Positions 1 to 8,754 of a stretch of 64,000 nucleotides of DNA are shown piece after piece. The DNA lies in assembly GCF_014904695.1 (NCBI RefSeq), contig NZ_JACXXN010000012.1:62001-126000 (forward strand), in the 5' to 3' direction. Each line of letters starts with the position of its first letter. Position 1 is the stretch's first letter. The DNA comes from Nostoc sp. MG11. GTDB lineage: Bacteria; Cyanobacteriota; Cyanobacteriia; Cyanobacteriales; Nostocaceae. The notes under the pieces are model-generated. The model had not been told where the DNA came from. It did not search any database and saw nothing but the letters and a program-made list of their open reading frames with translations. The position numbers and the translations under genes were made by a program.

Positions 1-364
1 TAGGTAGCTGTCTGTTTAATTTGGCATTTGTCTCAGCGATGAGTTCACGAAACTGTTTTGGTATATATTCTTGACGCAGTTTTCCCTTGGCATCTTTAGC
101 ATATATCTGATGAGATAGGCCAACATTAACTTTGAAATCTAATTTCTCTGATTTAGGATTAAAAATAATTACATGGTTGATGCCTCTTTCATATTTTTCA
201 CCCCGATTATTAGTTTTGAAAAATTCAATACTGAATTTGTTATCTTTACCAAGACAAGTTTTAGATGCTTTGGGTATTGAATTTGCTGAAATCTCTGTAC
301 AACCTGAGAATAAGCTTGCTGCAATTATCGAGATAAGTAACAAAATTAATTTTTTCGTAGACAT
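1..364 (-). CDS. putative lipoprotein, 3' part beyond the window edge
   Basis: Reading leftwards from the ATG at 364, the frame stays open to base 1 (121 codons), so the C-terminus is missing. The N-terminus has two lysines, a hydrophobic stretch (residues 6-19) and a lipobox-like LFSGC with Cys22, which suggests a lipid-anchored envelope protein. The remainder is polar, with short beta-like stretches (for example INHVIIFNPKSEKLDFKV), and I recognise no family. It lies downstream of the DUF4912 gene on the same strand, but a hairpin terminator separates them, so it is probably a separate transcript. Function unknown. Confidence 0.7.
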   Translation of the reverse strand, partial: MSTKKLILLLISIIAASLFSGCTEISANSIPKASKTCLGKDNKFSIEFFKTNNRGEKYERGINHVIIFNPKSEKLDFKVNVGLSHQIYAKDAKGKLRQEYIPKQFRELIAETNAKLNRQLP

Positions 365-369
365 ATAAT

Positions 370-402
370 GTAAAAACCCGCTATAGGATTACTATAGCGG
401 GG
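370..402 (-). terminator. intrinsic terminator after the DUF4912 gene
   Basis: A perfect 10-bp inverted repeat, CCCGCTATAG (377-386) and CTATAGCGGG (392-401), has a 5-nt loop. Read on the minus strand it is followed by five T residues (372-376). It lies between the stop of the DUF4912 gene and the start of the next minus-strand gene, where a Rho-independent terminator would be expected. Confidence 0.8.
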
Positions 403-442
403 AAAATTTTAGATTTCAGCTTGGTCTTCATTTAAGAAGTAA

Positions 443-1702
443 TTAAGGGAGCCATTCTAGAACAGCTTCTTCTTTGGTGTTGGTATTCCGAGATGGTGTC
501 TCACGATTAAACTTCATGTGAATTGATCGGGTTTGTTCACCATCAGCAGCCACAGCCAAAATCGGATAGTCAATTAAACCATCTTGGAAGGACATCTGGA
601 AGCGGAATGTACCATCTGGATTCAGCTTAATCGGACGACCGCCAATCGTTACGGTAGCATCAGGTTCAGTTGCACCATAGACAATCAGTTCAGCATCGGC
701 AATTAGCCAAAACTGGCGCGGACGTACTGGCACAGCGGAAGCCGAGAAGCCAACACCCGACATTCCTACGCCAGACATGGTTAAACCAGACACGGTAGGA
801 ACTGCCCACATACCCACACCAGATGGGAAAACGTAGGAACTGATAGCTTGTTCGGGACGCGCGGAACCTGGTACTTGCTGCATGGAACCGAATATAGAAC
901 CAGCAACTCGTTGTGCTTCGGCGGACTCAGCCAAGCCAAAGATTTGGTCATAGATAGGATTGCCATTGGCATTTGCATTGCCATTAGCGCTTGTTGCCGC
1001 TATCTTCTTGGCAGGGGGAACTAGTTCGTACTGAGTCTGTCCACGCAAATCTTCTTCAAAGTTCACAGTGATAAAGACATCCTCAATCCAATCGGAAGGA
1101 TAGACGGGAGGAATGTGTACTTTTGTAGAACGGGCTAATACTAACCAGCGACCATCGGCAGCACGGTAGCCGACATCGATTACATAATCGCGATCGCTCA
1201 CTGGAACAGGTAGATACCATTCTCTTGCTAATTCATCAGCAGGATATTCTTGAATGCTGTGAGGGCTTTGGTACTCGATATTGATGTCGGTGACATCATA
1301 AATCCGTAGTGCCAGTTGTTGCCCTCCTTGGCGGCGCAGCTCCTCTTTATGTTCATTAGGAACATCCCAGTAAGTGTAAGCCCACTGAGGATCGCGGGGT
1401 AAAAGCACAATGCGGCTGTCACCGTAACCTGCTGGCAGATCCGCAATTCCTTCGTCAACATCAGCGAGGGAGCCACCAGTACGATCTTCTTGACCTAATT
1501 CAAATTTTGCTGCTTCCACGGTTTCCTGTGCCTCCAGTGAGCGAGATGGGGTAAGCGAAATTTTGCTGCGCTGGACTTCTTGAATTGATGCCAGCAGTTG
1601 TGATTTCCGCATTCGGCTATAGCGAGAGATGCTATATTCGCTGGCAACTCTACGTAGTTGCCGTAATGTCATTTCTTCTAACGGTGGGCGTTCTTTTGCC
1701 AT
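443..1702 (-). CDS. DUF4912 domain protein with Rho-N-like N-terminus
   Basis: 419 residues. Residues about 8-45 (LEEMTLRQLRRVASEYSISR and onward) resemble the small helical Rho N-terminal/SAP-like fold. Residues about 97-205 match the cyanobacterial DUF4912 domain, with the RIVLLPRDPQWAYTYWDVP hallmark. A low-complexity Gly/Met/Ser/Val stretch follows (about 290-325), then a C-terminal beta-rich segment (about 330-400) resembling a second carbohydrate-binding-like fold. There is no signal peptide. The function of the family is not established; a role in polysaccharide or nucleic-acid binding would be inference. The gene is monocistronic, with a terminator just downstream. Confidence 0.85.
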   Translation of the reverse strand: MAKERPPLEEMTLRQLRRVASEYSISRYSRMRKSQLLASIQEVQRSKISLTPSRSLEAQETVEAAKFELGQEDRTGGSLADVDEGIADLPAGYGDSRIVLLPRDPQWAYTYWDVPNEHKEELRRQGGQQLALRIYDVTDINIEYQSPHSIQEYPADELAREWYLPVPVSDRDYVIDVGYRAADGRWLVLARSTKVHIPPVYPSDWIEDVFITVNFEEDLRGQTQYELVPPAKKIAATSANGNANANGNPIYDQIFGLAESAEAQRVAGSIFGSMQQVPGSARPEQAISSYVFPSGVGMWAVPTVSGLTMSGVGMSGVGFSASAVPVRPRQFWLIADAELIVYGATEPDATVTIGGRPIKLNPDGTFRFQMSFQDGLIDYPILAVAADGEQTRSIHMKFNRETPSRNTNTKEEAVLEWLP

Positions 1703-2009
1703 TTGTTTGGCCTCCAGTAGTTTAAGCGGTAAATGATTTCCCCTGGTTAAAGAATGCTGTATAAAATGTCATCCACTCCAGATGAATTTCTTATTCCTGA
1801 CTCCTGGTTTTGCCCAGTTTTTAAGTTTTTTAGTCTGTTTTTAAATTGAGAGTGACTCACTTTCAATTCCTAATTTATGCCATAGTCAGCATTTCTTTGG
1901 GATCGGAGGAGTTGTTTCTATAAGTATATATAACCAGTAACCCTCTGTAGGGATCAAGGGGTCTCAAGACGTTTTTTTGTTCGTTTCACGAATTTATCAG
2001 TTCTTTCGG

Positions 2010-2043
2010 GATCAAAATGTTATGGTTTTATGACATTTTGATC
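2010..2043. repeat. 11-bp inverted repeat in the 1703-2331 intergenic region
   Basis: GATCAAAATGT (2010-2020) and ACATTTTGATC (2033-2043) are perfect arms 12 nt apart. They lie about 310 bp upstream of the DUF4912 start. No T-run follows, so an operator or hairpin is more likely than a terminator. The same intergenic region holds a possible 29-codon ORF at 2109-2198 (+), which I do not consider convincing. Confidence 0.5.
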
Positions 2044-2207
2044 ATTGACGCTGGTTCAGATCTCGGATAATGTCAAGCTTTCATAACATCTTTGTGGAGT
2101 TTTTGGAGATGGGGGATGAAATGCCCGCCAGTTATACTAAAGGCGAACATTCAATGACAGGTAACAGAGATGAGAGGTGCGATCGCGCAATTAGCTGAGT
2201 AAGGTTC

Positions 2208-2245
2208 TTCTATTACTGTTCTATTACTGTACTGTTCTATTACTG
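2208..2245. repeat. 11-bp short direct repeats (TTCTATTACTG x3)
   Basis: Three copies of TTCTATTACTG occur at 2208-2218, 2219-2229 and 2235-2245. The first two are exactly adjacent. This is typical of the short tandem repeats found between genes in heterocystous cyanobacteria. Confidence 0.7.
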
Positions 2246-2331
2246 TATTGATGTTCGTCTATGCAAAGTCGGAGGGTCGGTTTCTAAGCATCTGAACTTT
2301 CCAAGACAGTGTTTAGATTTTTGTAAAAGGT

Positions 2332-3045
2332 TTATTTAAGAAAGTACGACTTAACTTCTTGCTCTATTTGCTCACTAATAATCTCAGTTCCTATACCAGG
2401 TTTATCCAGATTAACTCTAATAAAATTTGTCTTGTCTGCCTCTGTAAATTTTTTATTGTTATCAGAATCTTTGAGAGTTTTTAAAATAATTGCGTTTTGG
2501 CTGGGAATAACAACCCAATTGATGATTTGGGTGTTATTTGGAGTAATTTGCTGGAGATTCTTACCTGACAAATCAGAAAGATAGCCAATAATGCCATCTT
2601 CGTTGTTTAGTTTATTATCTGCGTTTGTATCTTGGTCAAGGATTTTATACAACCACAATCTGGTGGGTGGTCTGCCTGTTGCTTTTACTTCCAATAAATC
2701 GAAGGAAGTTATGATTGCTTTTTTATTTAACAGAAGATGAGTTTCAGCATCTTGTTTATGATAGAAGATGATATTAAACAAATTGCTATTTCTTTCAGAG
2801 TAACCTGAAGAATTCAAATAATTATCCCTTTCTTTATTTATATCTTTTAGACTAACTGGAATCATCAAATAATCTGATTGTTCTTTAATAATTAATTCGC
2901 CATAGACAATATTTTGTTGTGGTTTAGATTTGTCAGTGGCCTTCGCTTGCTCTGTTTTTCTGCTAACAGTTGGTTCACAGGCAAAAGAAAGGATAGCTAT
3001 GATAGTAGCTGTAGTAATTCTCTTGAAAAAGCTATAATTTTTCAT
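2332..3045 (-). CDS. putative lipoprotein with EF-hand-like Asp loops
   Basis: The frame is open from 3105, but the start at 3045 is preferred because GGAGAG lies just upstream and the protein then begins with a lipoprotein signal: basic residues, a hydrophobic segment and LSFAC with Cys23. The mature part (about 215 residues) contains two Asp/Asn-rich loops, DQDTNADNKLNNED (about 137-150) and DSDNNKKFTEAD (about 193-204), resembling dockerin or EF-hand calcium loops. I recognise no named family. Likely an envelope-anchored protein, possibly calcium-binding. It stands alone between two intergenic stretches. Confidence 0.75.
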   Translation of the reverse strand: MKNYSFFKRITTATIIAILSFACEPTVSRKTEQAKATDKSKPQQNIVYGELIIKEQSDYLMIPVSLKDINKERDNYLNSSGYSERNSNLFNIIFYHKQDAETHLLLNKKAIITSFDLLEVKATGRPPTRLWLYKILDQDTNADNKLNNEDGIIGYLSDLSGKNLQQITPNNTQIINWVVIPSQNAIILKTLKDSDNNKKFTEADKTNFIRVNLDKPGIGTEIISEQIEQEVKSYFLK

Positions 3046-3160
3046 TAAACTCTCCACCAGGAAATGTTGCTGTCCTATTGTATTCCCTGCTGGAAAATTG
3101 CCCAAGAGTTTTATTTAGATTTAGAACGTAAAAAATAATAAAAAACATCCTAAAAAGCCA

Positions 3161-3188
3161 AAAACCTAGTCAGGATTGACCAGGTTTT
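3161..3188. terminator. inverted repeat, possible bidirectional terminator
   Basis: AAAACCTAGTCA (3161-3172) and TGACCAGGTTTT (3177-3188) pair with one G-T position around a GGAT loop, with T/A-rich ends on both strands. It lies in the 3046-3544 gap, between the lipoprotein promoter region and the end of the aldo/keto reductase gene. No coding capacity was seen elsewhere in this gap. Confidence 0.4.
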
Positions 3189-3544
3189 CTCGGATTTAGA
3201 ATTTTCAAGTGATTAAACTTTGTAAGCAATCGAGAGTTAACAACTAAGGTGGACATTAAACTCACAAATCCAGCATTCTTGCGTTTTTCCGCTTTGGGAT
3301 TTGGCTTTGCCTTTTAAATTAGGCTTTTGGCCACTTGCACATCATTGATATGCTGAGATTTGCTTGGGTTGCTGACGGGAGACACCAGGTCATTTACCCA
3401 TTTAGTTTGGTTTTTCCTTGTTTGGTGTCCTACTATTTAAGTTATCACTTAGTTGGTGAGTTGCAACCCTAAGTTTACTAAAGTTGACGTTTTGTTGGAT
3501 TTTGCAATATGGATGTCACATACTGTGCAAAACAACAAGTCAAT

Positions 3545-4545
3545 TTACCAATTCCACATGATTGGACTATCATCAAAATGGTCTGTAACGATGCGTCCAA
3601 TGGCATCAATTTCTGTCAGTTCAGCAGTAGAAAGTTTAACCTCAGCGGCTAGTGCGTTTGCTGTTGCTTGTTCGGGATAACGCGCCCCAGCGATGGCATT
3701 TGCTTGAGGTTGGGCAATTAACCACGCTAATGCCAACTGGGCCAAGGTACAATTATGACGGTCAGCTATAGGACGCAGTTTTTCTAAAGCTTGTTGGGCA
3801 CGTTCAAAGTTTTCGCCTTGAAATAGCTTATTTTTAGCACGGTTATCTGCTGGGTCAAATTTGTGACCAGACTCAAATTTGCCTGTCAGCAATCCCTGGG
3901 CTAAAGGCGAATAAGCCAGGATAGAAATATTGTTTTCTATACAATAAGGCATTGCATCCTTTTCTATCTGTCTCCAAAACAAAGAATAGGGTGGTTGTAA
4001 ACTATCAATACGTCGATACTTTGAGGCTTCTGCCAATTGGACGCGAGAAAAATTAGAAACACCAATTGCTCGAATTTTACCTTGATCTTTGAGTAGAGTT
4101 AGAGCGCCCATAGTTTCCTCAATAGGTACTATTTCACTATTGAAAGCGCCGGAGGGCCAATGAATTTGGTAAAGGTCGATGTAATCGGTTTTGAGGTTTG
4201 TTAGGGAGCGCTCACAAGCTGCAATTACTTGATCATACTTTAGATGGTTAGCGAAAACTTTTGTGGCATATTCCACGCGATCGCGCACATCAGATCATCA
4301 GATAAAGCTTCGGCTATAATGCGCTCAGAATGCCCTTCACCATAAACTTCAGCAGTATCAATTGTGGTGATCCCAGCCTCATAAGCTGCTCGGATAGTTT
4401 TAATTGAGTCAGCATCCTCAATTCCCACCCACATTTTTTTACCAGCTTGCCAAGTTCCCATCAGAATGGGTGTGATTTGCACATCTGATTTACCTAGCGA
4501 TCGCTTTTCCATGCTTAAATTCTGAGTTGATAATTCCTTCTTCAT
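3545..4545 (-). pseudogene. aldo/keto reductase, frameshifted by an 8-bp tandem duplication
   Basis: The N-terminal part (4545 to about 4300) carries the NADPH-dependent aldo/keto reductase start, including MGTW, the catalytic Asp/Tyr motif ITTIDTAEVYGEGHSE and IAEAL. The C-terminal part continues in another frame from about 4287 with RDRVEYATKVF, the catalytic-Lys segment, then YIDLYQIHWP, GVSNF and IAGAR, to a normal end at DDSPIMWNW. At the junction the octamer CATCAGAT is present twice in tandem (4288-4295, 4296-4303). Removing one copy restores a continuous protein of about 325 residues, the usual family length. Either a recent mutation or a sequencing/assembly error. Start candidates are 4545 and 4512. 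Confidence 0.85.
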
Positions 4546-4591
4546 CTTACGCAGCTCAAGTAGACAGATGTAAATGAAGACATTACCTCAG

Positions 4592-5176
4592 CTATGGTTC
4601 TACAGTCACGGGTGTTCCTAAATCCACCTGATGGAATAATTCCTGAATATCCTGGTTGTACATCCGAATACAACCATGTGAGACGGCTTTGCCCACTGAA
4701 TCAGGATTAGGAGTACCATGAAAGCCAACCCAATTGTTACCATCTGTCCAAAATCCAATCCAGTAGTTACCAAGAGGATTTTGAGCGTGTCCTCCAGGTA
4801 TGGCTTTTTCGGTGAAAGGGTTTATCCAAGCAGGTTTTTTCAACATATTAAGTACTTGGAAATTACCTGTTGGAGTTTCCCAGCCTTGGCGTCCTACTGC
4901 TATTGGATAACTTTTCATTTGGGTTTTTCCTCGATAGAGGGTTACTTGGCGATCGCTAAGACTAATCTTGAGATGAAGAGGTAAATTATTTGAATTATTA
5001 GCAATTAATTTTTTGGATGAAGTGTAGGAAGTAACTGTTAGTTCAGAAACTAATGGTATTGCTGGATAAGAATTTAATACAAATATACAAGTGAAAGTAA
5101 CTAATTTGAATGATTGCTTTAACATTTGGATATGGCTGTATTTCAGTGGTAGAAACATTTGTGAGTTTCTCCTCAT
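4592..5176 (-). CDS. L,D-transpeptidase (YkuD family)
   Basis: The C-terminal 125 residues form a YkuD domain: KISLSDRQVTLYRG, SYPIAVGRQGWETPTGNF, the His of GFHGTPNPDSVG and the catalytic SHGCIRM motif with its nucleophilic Cys. The enzyme is expected to cross-link peptidoglycan stem peptides or attach proteins to the wall from the periplasmic side. The N-terminus has a hydrophobic signal or anchor segment (FKLVTFTCIFVLNSYPAI). The frame is open to 5224. Starts at 5176 (after CAGGAAA) and 5158 (after AGGAG) both have ribosome-binding sites; 5176 is given. No catalytic residue is missing. Confidence 0.85.
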   Translation of the reverse strand: MRRNSQMFLPLKYSHIQMLKQSFKLVTFTCIFVLNSYPAIPLVSELTVTSYTSSKKLIANNSNNLPLHLKISLSDRQVTLYRGKTQMKSYPIAVGRQGWETPTGNFQVLNMLKKPAWINPFTEKAIPGGHAQNPLGNYWIGFWTDGNNWVGFHGTPNPDSVGKAVSHGCIRMYNQDIQELFHQVDLGTPVTVEP

Positions 5177-5628
5177 CGATATTTCCTGAGTTAAAAGCTT
5201 GAAGACTCTTAAATTGATCAGCAATTTATTGTTAGCCCAACTATTGTTCTACTTCTGAACACAATTAACGATGTGAATCAGAAGTTTAAAACTTGCATAT
5301 AGACATTTATCTTAAAATTTAACTTTGTTGATTTTTCGTTTCGTCTGTCTAGAGTATAGTTGATTTCATAATTTTGTAATGTTTAATACAGCTTTCATCT
5401 AGACTAATTTATTTTTTAAAATACTTACATATTTTTTTAATAAAATTGTTATAGTATGAATTTAATCATTTTATTTTTGATTAAATAATAGAAAAGTAGC
5501 AGAATTATTTATAGAGATAATTAAACTAAGAATATTGCTAATTTCCTATCATTAAGTAGCAATAGTGTGGGCGATAGTCAACACACCAGATGTTAACCTA
5601 TGATTAAAACACTGCTAAGTGAATACCT
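5177..5628. other. AT-rich intergenic region
   Basis: About 450 bp of strongly AT-rich sequence between the divergent L,D-transpeptidase and DUF1802 genes. It presumably holds both promoters. I see no ORF, strong hairpin or repeat family in it. Confidence 0.6.
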
Positions 5629-6219
5629 ATGCAAGCAACCACTATCCACGCTCTCAAAGAATGGGCAGTTGCCGTAAATGCCCTAGAAAGTGGCAAAACA
5701 ATTATGTTGCTCCGTAAAGGTGGTATCCATGAACGGAGTGGACGTTTCCAAGTTGCTCATGAGCAGATTTTGCTTTACCCTACTTATGAACATCAACAAG
5801 CTTTCATGCTCAAAGCTGAGTATGCTAATTTTGTCTATCCAGTAACATCAGGTTGGCATCCAGAAACAATTCGCATCGGTAGTTGGGCTGAAATTACTGA
5901 TATTTTGCCAGTCAGTAACGAGTCTATTGTTGACGCTTTACTCCCTTTCCATATTTGGAACGAGCATTTTATTAGCGATCGCCTCAAATGGAAACCACGT
6001 CAACCTCTATATATTCTCCTCCTGCGGGCTTACAAACTACCCCAAGAGCAAGAAATTCCTTATCGCTCTGAGTACGGTGGCTGCAAATCATGGATTGATT
6101 TAGAGCAATCGATTCAGATAGAAGGTGCAAAACCTGTCTTGTCTGACTTTGCATACACCCAATTAGTAGAGACAATTCGCGGGATTGTCGGCGACAAGTT
6201 GTATGCTCCATCCCTCTAA
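5629..6219 (+). CDS. DUF1802 family protein
   Basis: 196 residues, the usual family length. The start ALKEWAVAVNALESGKTIMLLRKGG-type sequence, the EQILLYPTYEHQQ segment and the central WNEHFISDRLKWKPRQPLYILLLRAY are characteristic of DUF1802, a family common in cyanobacteria. No signal peptide or membrane segment; cytoplasmic. No biochemical role is established, although the conserved basic and aromatic positions suggest nucleotide or nucleic-acid binding (inference). Monocistronic. Confidence 0.85.
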   Translation: MQATTIHALKEWAVAVNALESGKTIMLLRKGGIHERSGRFQVAHEQILLYPTYEHQQAFMLKAEYANFVYPVTSGWHPETIRIGSWAEITDILPVSNESIVDALLPFHIWNEHFISDRLKWKPRQPLYILLLRAYKLPQEQEIPYRSEYGGCKSWIDLEQSIQIEGAKPVLSDFAYTQLVETIRGIVGDKLYAPSL

Positions 6220-6591
6220 CGCCAAGTGCAGATTTTGGATTTGACGCAACTGCATAAGTAACTTCTAGAATCTGCACTAATGTAACCAGAACAACAAATA
6301 TTTGGATTGCAAACCTCAGCTTAAATAGTAGTTGTTGATACATACAATTGCAAAAACCGCGGATAACATTAGAGGAATCTTGACCTAGGTAAAAGGTAAA
6401 GACTGTTTATCTTTGTGTCCTACTATCAACTGCCTTTATGGGGTTGACATGTTAAGTAATTATCCTTATTTAGATAGTGCTTAATCTTGCTTACCTAAGA
6501 CTTCAGGTAAAAAAGTCCCCCACAAGGGTGAGGTTAGCCTTGACAAAAGTCTGGCATTATGCCTTATCAGAGAAAAGCAAAGGAGTTTGCA

Positions 6592-6852
6592 ATGCATCGA
6601 CAAATGTGCTGGTTATCTAAGTTTGGCAGCGATGGAGAGAAAATCTTGCATTTGCAGATAGCACCCAATCAACCTTGGCGTCCCTACACAGCTTTTGGGC
6701 AATTTGCAGTACCAGATTATCAAATACCAGGCGGTTCTAAAGGCTGGGCAACTTACCAAAAACTTCTCAAAGCTGGCTGGACATTAGTACATAGCGCACG
6801 GGCAAATGAATTTGGTAGCAGCTTCGCAGAGTCAACAGTTCAAAATCAGTAG
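6592..6852 (+). CDS. small conserved-type hypothetical protein
   Basis: 86 residues from the ATG at 6592, which follows AAAGGAG at a good distance; an upstream in-frame ATG at 6559 lacks such a site. The protein is rich in Trp, Tyr and Gly (MHRQMCWLSKFGSDGEKILH, then PGGSKGWATYQKLLKAGWTLV), consistent with a compact soluble domain. I do not recognise a family. A short inverted element, AAAGTCCCCCACAAGGGTGAGG, lies about 70 bp upstream. Confidence 0.6.
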   Translation: MHRQMCWLSKFGSDGEKILHLQIAPNQPWRPYTAFGQFAVPDYQIPGGSKGWATYQKLLKAGWTLVHSARANEFGSSFAESTVQNQ

Positions 6853-6930
6853 TTAGGAGTTAAGGGGTCAAAGGTCAAAAGTCAGTATTTATTCCCCTTG
6901 TGCTCCTCTGCCCCTCTGCTCCCCTCCTCC

Positions 6931-8718
6931 TCACCACCCTCTGGGGGAGCCTTCACCACGGGGATCAGCCGCTCCTTCTAAAGTTCCATCTGTTGTTACA
7001 GCGATCGCATTAACATTACCCCAAGGAGGAGTTTCCTTGATATTATGTCCTCGACGGCGTAAGTCTTGCAGAGTTAGAGCATCCAAACTCCAGGATTCTG
7101 AGCGCAACCCATCTGGAAGCCATTGATGATGTATGCGTGGGACAGAAATCGCAGCACCGACATTCATATTGTATTCCAGCACATTCAGGATAACTTGCAA
7201 GACTTGGGTGATGATGGTGCTACCTCCAGGTGTACCGACTGCCATGCGGAGGCGTCCATTTTCTGTGACAATTGTGGGAGTCATGCTGGATAAGGGAGTT
7301 TTGCGAGGTGCAATGCTGTTGGCATCGTTGCCAACCAAACCAAAAGCGTTAGGCACTCCTGGTGCAGCTGCAAAATCATCCATCTCGTTGTTGAGAACAA
7401 TCCCGGTTCCTGGTGTCACCACACCAGCTCCAAATCCCAAGTTAATCGTGAAAGTCAAACTCACGGCATTACGTTGTTCGTCCACAACGGTAAGGTGACT
7501 GGTTTGAGTAGATTCAGAAGATTTTGAATTGGGAATTGTATTGAGTCCTGGCTTGATCTCGGTCGAGGGTCTAGCCAGTTTCATATTAATTTCTTGACGG
7601 CGTTTTTTGGCGTATGCTGGACTGAGCAGTTCTTGTACAGGGATTTTGACAAAATCTGGATCGCCTAAATATTGCGAGCGATCGCTGTAAGCAATTTTCA
7701 TCGCTTCTACCATCAAATGTAGAGCATCGGGATGATGCCAACCTAAAGATTTTAAATCAGTGTCACCAATAATATTTAATATCTGCAATAGGTGAATGCC
7801 TCCTGATGATGGTGGTGGCATTGAACAAATTTTAGCTTTGCGGAAATTCCCACAAACGGGAGTCCGCCAGATTGGTTTATAGGCTTTAAGGTCTTCTAGA
7901 GTAATTAAACCACCGTTTTTTGCCATATCGGAAGCGATCGCCTGAGCAATATTTCCGGTATAAAAGCTTTGGGGATTTTGGGCAATTGTTACTAATGTGC
8001 GTCCTAAGTCACGCTGCACTAGCTTCTCCCCTGGTTGATATAATTCGTCGTTGCGAGTGAAAATTTCTCGCGCCGCTGGATTGTTGAGAATTGCCTGCTT
8101 GCGATTGTTATATTCTGGGATCGAACGCCAAGTAACTTCAGGACTGAGGATAAAGCCATCCTTAGCCAGAGCGATCGCAGGTTTTACTACCTCTTGCCAA
8201 GACAGTTTACCATAGCGACGATGGACTTCATAAAGTCCGGCTACGGTTCCCGGTGTCGCCACCGCTAAATAACCATTTACACTTGCATTCGGACGCACCT
8301 TACCTTGTGCATCCAGATACATATTTCTTGTAGCTTTCAGGGGTGCGCGTTCCCGAAAATCTAAGGCTTTCATTTCGCCAGTTTTCTCTGAATGCATCAA
8401 CAAAAAGCCACCGCCGCCGATTCCCGCCGAAAAAGGCTCAACTACAGAAATAGCAAAGGTTGTGGCTACAGCCGCATCAATTGCATTTCCACCCTTACGT
8501 AACATCGAAATTCCTGCTTCACTGGCTAAGGGATGAGCCGAAACCACCATTCCTTTTTTGGTGCGTAGGGGTAAAGTCAAGCCTGCTGATGCGACTTGAC
8601 TATAAATAAGAACGCTAAAAGAAAAAAAAGCGATCGCCCCTTGTATGGAGTTAGTAACTAAGGCGATCGTAGATGGATGTAAACGTCTAATTTGAGCAGA
8701 CGTAAAATTTTTCGACAA
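6931..8718 (-). CDS. ggt: gamma-glutamyltransferase (glutathione hydrolase)
   Basis: 595 residues. An N-terminal hydrophobic segment (about 24-45) serves as export signal, followed by the large-subunit start GMVVSAHPLASEAGISMLRKGG. The autoprocessing site TSHLTVVD places the catalytic N-terminal threonine of the small subunit at Thr406. The small subunit retains NEMDDF, the PLSSMTPTIV segment and GTPGGSTII. The enzyme cleaves or transfers the gamma-glutamyl group of glutathione in the periplasm, recovering cysteine and glutamate. Full length with all key motifs. The stop is followed by an unrelated intergenic stretch facing the plus-strand small gene. Confidence 0.95.
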   Translation of the reverse strand: MSKNFTSAQIRRLHPSTIALVTNSIQGAIAFFSFSVLIYSQVASAGLTLPLRTKKGMVVSAHPLASEAGISMLRKGGNAIDAAVATTFAISVVEPFSAGIGGGGFLLMHSEKTGEMKALDFRERAPLKATRNMYLDAQGKVRPNASVNGYLAVATPGTVAGLYEVHRRYGKLSWQEVVKPAIALAKDGFILSPEVTWRSIPEYNNRKQAILNNPAAREIFTRNDELYQPGEKLVQRDLGRTLVTIAQNPQSFYTGNIAQAIASDMAKNGGLITLEDLKAYKPIWRTPVCGNFRKAKICSMPPPSSGGIHLLQILNIIGDTDLKSLGWHHPDALHLMVEAMKIAYSDRSQYLGDPDFVKIPVQELLSPAYAKKRRQEINMKLARPSTEIKPGLNTIPNSKSSESTQTSHLTVVDEQRNAVSLTFTINLGFGAGVVTPGTGIVLNNEMDDFAAAPGVPNAFGLVGNDANSIAPRKTPLSSMTPTIVTENGRLRMAVGTPGGSTIITQVLQVILNVLEYNMNVGAAISVPRIHHQWLPDGLRSESWSLDALTLQDLRRRGHNIKETPPWGNVNAIAVTTDGTLEGAADPRGEGSPRGW

Positions 8719-8754
8719 TTCTAATTACCTTCAGCCAAATTTAGCTAACTCAGG

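Noticed and set aside
132-368. Plus-strand 78-codon ORF at the left end
   Set aside because: It is antisense to a minus-strand frame with a lipoprotein signal and Cys22; the composition fits the minus strand better.
2109-2198. 29-codon ORF MGDEMPASYTKGEHSMTGNR...
   Set aside because: The GGAG is close to the ATG, but the peptide is featureless and includes a HIP1 site; insufficient support.
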